Shown: positions 57,889-64,000 of the stretch, one piece after another
How the letters are laid out: every line of letters begins with the position of its first letter
How positions within the stretch are numbered: position 1 is the stretch's first letter
NCBI GenBank assembly: GCA_021234155.1
Contig: JAJEKV010000237.1
Coordinates: 310,001-374,000, forward strand
From: Isoetes taiwanensis
Taxonomy: Eukaryota > Streptophyta > Lycopodiopsida > Isoetales > Isoetaceae
Direction: 5' to 3'
Length of the DNA stretch: 64,000 bases
Notes under the pieces: model-generated
Told to the model about the DNA's origin: nothing
What the model saw: only the letters and a program-made list of their open reading frames with translations
Database searches by the model: none
Made by a program: the position numbers and the translations under genes

Positions 57889-60800
57889 AGAGATCATGAC
57901 GAAGCAGCTTGGAACAAAGACATCTCAAGGAAATCTCTTCGCCCAACAAACTGTAAAAGCCCATGCCAAGGTCTCCCACTAGAACCGCTGGCTTAGAAAA
58001 CTCAAGAGTGGGTCTTCTTGGATCGGGAGGTCTTGCTACCGAGTTTGACAAAGGTAAGCATCAGGCTGACTTAGGAGCAACAATTTTGATAGCATGTTTC
58101 TGGGGCTAGTGCAAATAGTCTGCGGGATCTTTGGGGTTCAAGCCCCCCTATTTGTTAGGGGTTATCAAGAGTCGTGATTAAGCTGGTTGGATGGCATATT
58201 TTTTTTACGTGTATGAACACGTTTTTGTAGGAGGGACATTGCAAATCATCACATTCCATTGTATTTTGCCCGAGCATATGCACTTCATTACAAAGGAGTA
58301 AGCATTGATTGGGATGAGGTGAAAGAAGTGTAAGTCTTCATTCAAAAGGCTCTCAAAAAGAATCGACCTGTGTAATTAGCTTCTACAAAGAAAGTCTTCC
58401 AATGTTAAAGCTATTAAATGTATGCCTCGGGTAGAATTGGGGCAGCAGTTGGAAATGATGAAAAGGTGGAGGGAAACAAGAGCATTAGATTATGCCTCCA
58501 TGCTTGATGAAATACAGACTTTAAAAGAGAAAAGGAAAACAATGGAAATTGAACTGTTGAAGCATGAGAGTGATAAGAGCTTCTTGACAAGACTTGTGCG
58601 AGTAAAGATGCAAAAATATGTGAGCAGATTCAAAGATTATGGCGGGTTTAAAAGCAAGCGGGAAGCCAAACCGATGTGCAAATGGCTTTGGCATCCCATT
58701 TAGAGGAGGAGAAATCAAGTTATATTGCTGACTTAGATGCTCTAATGATTCCCATTGATTGTTTAAAGGCTGATTTGCAAGAATTAGAAGCTGCCATTGA
58801 AAACATCAGCAAGGATTTGGAAGTTAATTCCAAGCGTGAGAATAGAATAAAGGAGATGACTAAGCATTTGGAAAGATCGGACCCGATAGGCTTGCAGCCA
58901 GCCCCATACTTCAAACAAGGCGAGCGCTTCATTCTCACATATAAGCAATACTTGCAAAAGCGGTGCAATGATTGCCTTGATTTCGACCATGGTAATATCT
59001 CCACTTTGTGGTCATACATATTGTCTATTTTGTCTTGTATTCAGGGGTTTCAATGGCGAATACATGTGTACATGATTGTTCATGGTCCGAGGACTGCGAC
59101 GACTTTTTAGGAATCCCTTAGAAGGTACATCTATTTCTATTTTGATTACATAATTAGTTTGAGTGTACTTAGATGTAGTTAGTTTCCATCATATACATAA
59201 TCGTATTAACATTTGATTTGGCGTGGTTTTGTCTTTCTTGTAAAGAGGAAATGTATTTGCTTACATTACTTTACATTTACATGTGCCATGAAGTGCTTTT
59301 CGGAATTCCTTTCTGAGGGGTGTATTAATAGGGTGTATTGCATTGGTACTTTGCATTTACATGTGATGAAATGCATATGAATTGGTATTTGACTTTCCTT
59401 TACATTCAATCTTTGAATGATGTATTTGATAGGGTGTATTGATAAAATATTTTGTTCTGAAATGCATTTGAATTTAGTATTTGGTTTTCCTTTATATTGT
59501 GATAGCTATGTACACTAATGTACTTCTATTTTGTCGTTACATTATCAGCAGAAAGTTTGCCTGTAGTAAAAACCTACTTGCATGTAATTAACATTTGTTC
59601 TCTTTTGATTTGCATCGATTGTTTTTCTTGATTTTGCTTCTATCTACTCTACATCTCCCTTGATTCTGAATCAAGTGTTTACATTTCTTATTGACACCCA
59701 ATTGTGTCAATGCAGACATGGGTAGTATCAAGAAAGGAAGAAGTAAAACTGTAGGTAAACTAAACAATTCATGTTTCATGCACTATGCTTAAGTTCTGAA
59801 TATAGCAAAATTTCATGTTGTAGGTGAAAAGAAGAATGTTATTGGGAAGGGGTTGCATTTACCATTCTCGGACATCCCAATTCTTTGAACCCGGCACAAA
59901 AGATGCTGGCCGCTATCGATGTTGGAAGTCCATCCACATCTACATCACCTTTGAGAATTGCAACAACTCATAAGCAATCGACAAGGAGGATTTGGAGACA
60001 GAGGGGTATGTGGAAGGTAGGGTGATTACATTCCGATTACATTAAGATTGCATCTGTTGTAGTTAGAGTTCAAGAATGTTCAATATTTTGCAAAGAGAGG
60101 TTGTTTTCCAAAAGAGATCCCACATTTGAAGTTTGGAGCCGCTATTATTGGAGCAACTAGTTGAAAGCCCGAAAAGTAATTCTCTCTCCTTTTCGGGGTT
60201 TCTATTTTTTTTTTTTTGTATTTTGAAACTTACGTTGGCGTGTTTCTGAGATAAAATTACTGGAGATGTTGGTGGCGACATTGAAAATAGTCTTGAAGTT
60301 TCTTTGTTGAAGTTCAAGTTGAGGAAAAAGGCTTGTTCTTTGGCAGTGCACGTGTTTTTTTTTTGTCTTGCTTTCAAAACATTAGAATGAAGCACTTTCT
60401 TGCCGAGAGACTTGCGACGATTCAAAGGAGCTAGATGATGTTGAAGAAGCCTTGGAGATTGCAGCCAAGGCGAGGACTAAATTTATGGTCAAAGGCGATG
60501 CCAAAGCAATTTGGAAAAAAGAGAGTGCAAACCGGGCGGGGACATCCGCTGCAAAGCGGTAATTGCTAGCTTACATTGACTTACTTATACTTGGTAGCTT
60601 ATTATATTTTACTCGTTTTGCAGGTCTAAACCCATTGGAAAGCAGAGATTGGAAGGTATCAATTTATGCTTTATTGTCATGGATCAATTGTTAATATGAC
60701 ACTAACATTGACTTACTTATACTTCAGTAGCTTATTATATTTTACTCGTTTTGCAGGTCTAAACCACTGGAAACAGAGATTGGAAGGTATCAATTTATGC

Positions 60801-61735
60801 TTTATTGTCATGGATCAATTGTTAATATGACACTAACATCTTGGATCTGACAACAGAAATGATGACAAGGATAAACTTATGGAATTCACGCCATTCAAGA
60901 AGCGGTCGTCGGCTGAAATGAAAGTGGTTGCATCTGACATAGCAATTTTATGTGCAACTAATTCTAAAATGAGTAGCCGCTTAGTGGATCTTTATGGCAG
61001 GTAATAACCTGGTTGTAACCGAGCTGTATTTGTTGCTATTCCTTGTCTATAATGTTAATCTTAATCTAATCCAGGTGCTTGTATGAGACATTGCCTTTCG
61101 AGTGGAAGAGCAAAATCTTTTTTTATCCCGCTTACAACTATATAAGGTTTAGAGAAGCTACCAGCAGCAAAAGAAAGGGTGAATCAGCTGAAGGATCACT
61201 GAATGTCATTGAAATAGTGAAATCGGGGATGAAGGGGATTGTGGTAGCTAAATGCCATCATATCCTTGCACCTATCCTTGAGAATGACCATTTTGTCTTT
61301 GGTTGTTTTTTACTTTCGCACCATCTGATTCCAAGATCCTACCTGCACCAGGAATCCACGTCTTGAATCCTATTACAGGTTATGCGACGAACGAGAAAGC
61401 AATCAAAGGGTATGTAATACTTTAAGTTGTTGCTTTGCTTTTCTTCGCTAATTCGGTCTGCTAAATTTAAGTGATATGTAGGCGCACACACAAATGTTAA
61501 CCACATCGATCGGTCAAGTATCTAGAGCGTCGATTTCATGAAGAGAAATAATGTTGTCGGATTCAGCAAGTAGAGGTGCCCTGACAGCAGATTTAACATC
61601 ATGTGGGTTGTATGTGATGGGATTTATGCACAAATATGTTGAAGCTCTTGTCTCCGGTAGAGATATGGAAGTAAGTTGTATGCCTTCCCTTGTATGTAAT
61701 TGCATCTCATGTTCCTTTAAATATTTCTAACCTTA
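57889..61735 (+). pseudogene. Coiled-coil protein with C-terminal Ulp1/C48-like protease
   Basis: A multi-exon locus. Exons ending in GTAAGC/GTAAGT donors carry MTKQLGTKTSQGNLFAQQ (57889), DIANHHIPLYFARAYALHY (58230-58328), a coiled coil (58422-58990, one frame change), and basic segments (59717-60020). Then come NEALSCRETCDDS (60386-60558), two tandem copies of a tiny SKP exon (60624-60655, 60757-60786), NDDKDKLMEFTPFKKRSSAE (60857-61000) and the protease (61075-61735). The protease has HHILAPILENDHFVF (His 61289-61291), VLNPITGYATNEKAIKG after a one-base shift, and ADLTSCGLYVMGFMH (Cys 61602-61604). This is the His...Cys order of de-SUMOylating C48 peptidases, with Asn where Asp is usual. 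Plants often carry Ulp1 genes inside DNA transposons. Exon joins are my inference. Confidence 0.65.
59111..59715. other. AT-rich probable intron of the Ulp1-like locus
   Basis: T-rich DNA with decayed TTTACATTTACATG and TAGGGTGTATTG repeats. It lies between the coiled-coil exon ending near 58992 and the exon at 59717. No gene is seen. Confidence 0.4.
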
Positions 61736-61739
61736 TTTA

Positions 61740-62150
61740 TGGATGTCCGCAGTTACATCTAAATGGTTCTCTCATGAATCATACGTCCACGACGACAATT
61801 TCTAATAGATGCTTTGGTCATGCATTGTGATGCCAATCGAAAGGGCGTGTCGCCACGCCAGATCCTCGATTTGAGCTGATCATGAGTCCGAGTATCCGAT
61901 TTTGCAAGATGAACTATGTAACGAGGCTTATATATATCTTTTGTTCACATTTGTGTTCACATTTCCTATCATAAGGAATGTGTAAATGACACTATCTTTG
62001 AATAGTATACTCTTGATAGTATACTTTATGACTATGTAAGTTTTTTTTTTTTTTTTTTGAAGAAAAAAGATTTCTGATTTAAAGAAGCCTTGTACCCTTT
62101 TTGGTCAATCAAAACGGTTACTTGATTGTTTCGGCCCGATATATTTTTGT
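61740..62150. other. 3' flank with poly-T tract
   Basis: Non-coding DNA. It contains TAGTATAC duplications (62000-62025) and a T18 run at 62041-62058. Confidence 0.5.
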
Positions 62151-62159
62151 GACCTTGTA

Positions 62160-62312
62160 CACCACACTTCACCACCACCACCACACTCCACCACACCACA
62201 TCACACCACAATCCACAACACCACACCACACCACCACCACCACAACACCACACCCCACCACCACACTCCACCACACCACATCATACCACCACACACCACC
62301 ACCACCCCCCCC
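62160..62312. repeat. CCACACCA-rich low-complexity tract
   Basis: About 150 bp composed almost wholly of CCA, CACCA and CACAC words on the plus strand. It marks the boundary between AT-rich DNA to the left and clearly GC-richer DNA to the right. Confidence 0.9.
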
Positions 62313-64000
62313 ACCTTGTTTTGGGGTCAGGACTCTGGGGATCGCTGAGGGGCGGATCTCGTGAGATCCTTGAAGTCAGCCGGGGGTAAATCACGAGCAC
62401 TCTTTCCGCCTTGCGGGATTTTTGCTAACAGAGGAAAGAACAAGAAAAACTTCGGATAAAGCGGCAATTGCAATACACAATGAAACACACAAGACACTTG
62501 TGGAGAACCGGCAATCCATTGATCAAAACAAGTGTACAATGAAGGCTCAAAAAAGCACAACAAAGGCGACCCGGCATATGCGCTTTCTGTAGTGACACAA
62601 AGAACACTATGAACCCTTTTTTGGAAGGAGCAAAAATGCTACAATATATAGGAACGGGTGGCCCTCACGGGCCTGAATCTGATCCTCATCATGACAGCGT
62701 GCTCCACTACTTGGGCACTTTCGAGCAGGGAATCGAGCCCGTCGCGGCCGTGCTAACGAGACAAGTAGTGGCGTAGTGGGTCCTACCTTTGGGTCTTACG
62801 CTTCTTGGAGGAGCTTTGACCCGCCCGTGGCTGCTTGTGGATCCCTCTTCTTGGACACCGTGGGCGGTGGGGCCTCGCCCTCATGCAACAAGTATAGACA
62901 CGTAGGTAATGCGCGGGCCGCAGGGGCTAACACTCCCCCTACCAAACTACACTTATTGGCTAGAAAGGGGCATGAATTAGGGGGTGGGAATCCTCGTTCA
63001 TCTTTCGATCTTGAATATAGAGATGAGGGAGGCTCGGCTTCTTGTATTCGAGTGTTGTTCGTCTCTTTTCAGATTTGCTTGAGTCACGGATGCCAAGCGA
63101 TTGGGTTGCTCCTATGAGAAAGCCTTGAAATCATGTTCTCAAGTGGCGTGGATCTCGGATGGAAGATTTGTGATCTCCATGTATAAGACAAGGTCCAACC
63201 CGAACTTTCCGGCATTTGCATTGGGGTTGCAAAAATGGATCGGCACTTGGCGCGTTTACGCATACTACGGAGTATGGTCATGAGTCTTTGCCGCGAAATT
63301 ACGCTTTAGAAATCTGAGATGGATCAGCTGAAGTTTTGGCCTTGGCAAGGAAGGTTACAAGACCGAGAAATTGCATTACGGCGGTCTTCCCCGAACGCAT
63401 TGGGCATGTATATCCGGTTGTTGGTGTTGTCCAAAGTCTCATCCTCCGCCATTTCGTCTGCGGATGAAGCGTGGGTCCCAGCGTTTTGTCCGCTGCAATT
63501 GCGTGGGTGTCCAATGCATGTTCTTTGGCTGCGGTAGTCGAATTCTTGTCTCCATCTTTGGGGAATTGACCTTGATCGAGGTGGGCATCAAAACTTGCTA
63601 GTGTACTTTCGGTTGTTTGGTGGGTTGGTCTGCGGTCATCTGCATCTGTTCTTGGAATTCCAATAATATCTTCTCGGGAGGTAGCTGTTTGGTAGCATCG
63701 TCTCCCATGCTTGGAATGTACATGTCTGCATCCGCAGTCTGGGTCCCACTCATCGGGGGGAGGGCGTTACGTTTCAGCTCAGGTGTGCGTGACTTGTGCA
63801 AGGAAGCATAATGTTGTAAGAACAAGCGTGCAAGGTCAAGTTCTTGTTGAGTTGTATAGTGTGCGAAGGGCGTGCCAAGTTCAGCTAGCCATAGCTCCAC
63901 TTCTTTTCGTAGAAGAGGCATGTATATTACGAGGTAACGGTTTGCTGAGAAATTTTGTATCTTGGAGGTACTTGTTCTTCTTGGTCAAAAGAACCTGGCG
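62313..64000 (-). other. GC-richer region, possible LTR/promoter and a 107-codon frame
   Basis: Composition is visibly higher in G+C than the rest. On the minus strand a TATATA element lies near 62645-62652 and a gene-start-like or LTR-like layout follows toward 62320. The minus frame 63598-63921 (MPLLRKEVELWLAELGTPF... QQELDLARLFLQHYASLH) is amphipathic and open but unrecognised, with no matches to RT or integrase motifs. It may be the edge of another retroelement running off the window. No second LTR is visible. Confidence 0.3.

Overview
The window looks like nuclear DNA of a streptophyte. The one intact gene is a plant-type methionine aminopeptidase with an N-terminal zinc finger and 15 exons, very close to land-plant MAP1A. 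Around it lies an AT-rich, intron-containing, retroelement-dense landscape. I cannot say which lineage from sequence alone. The LINE, SINE and DUF7869-like content would fit a charophyte alga, bryophyte, lycophyte or fern at least as well as a seed plant. No rRNA, tRNA gene, CRISPR array or bacterial operon was seen.

Layout: 1-0.9 kb is short tandem and palindromic DNA. 0.9-7.4 kb (copy A) and 18.1-24.6 kb (copy B) are two direct copies of a 6.5 kb segment. Each copy holds a plus-strand LINE split by a minus-strand LINE, a second degenerate minus-strand LINE, and the 5' part of a transposon-associated gene (DUF7869-like). Only copy B continues into the 3' part of that gene (to 26.3 kb), and there it is split by a 606 bp hAT-like element with an 8 bp target duplication. 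Copy A breaks inside that same hAT element, where an ORF1-only LINE (7.38-8.50 kb) abuts. 8.5-18.1 kb holds a tRNA-derived SINE, a nested tandem-duplication zone (15.85-17.35 kb), a Helitron 3' end (17.60-17.63 kb) and pentanucleotide tails.

26.3-32.6 kb is non-coding. It contains an array of a GGAAACCTCCCC word in both orientations and two Tourist-like MITEs with 3 bp TAA/TTA duplications. 32.70-37.11 kb (minus) is the MAP1A gene. 37.1-43.4 kb is non-coding, with a tandem SINE-like pair, an (ACA)n microsatellite and a two-unit repeat packed with TTCGCGTA[A/C]GCGAA words. 43.61-52.27 kb is a complete minus-strand Ty3/gypsy element with LTRs, a CAACT target duplication, gag, an RNase H-like domain before RT, RT, RNase H and an intact integrase frame.

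52.97-61.74 kb (plus) carries three co-oriented protein-coding loci, all damaged: a protein kinase, a coiled-coil/RING protein, and a coiled-coil protein ending in a Ulp1/C48-type cysteine protease. Four long foldback hairpins lie between the second and third. 62.3-64 kb is more GC-rich and unassigned, possibly the LTR or promoter of another element.

An important caution: where copies A and B differ, the differences repeatedly fall on CAG/CTG in A against CGA/ACG/CG in B. That looks more like base-calling error at methylated CHG sites than evolution. Some of the frameshifts called here may therefore be assembly artefacts.
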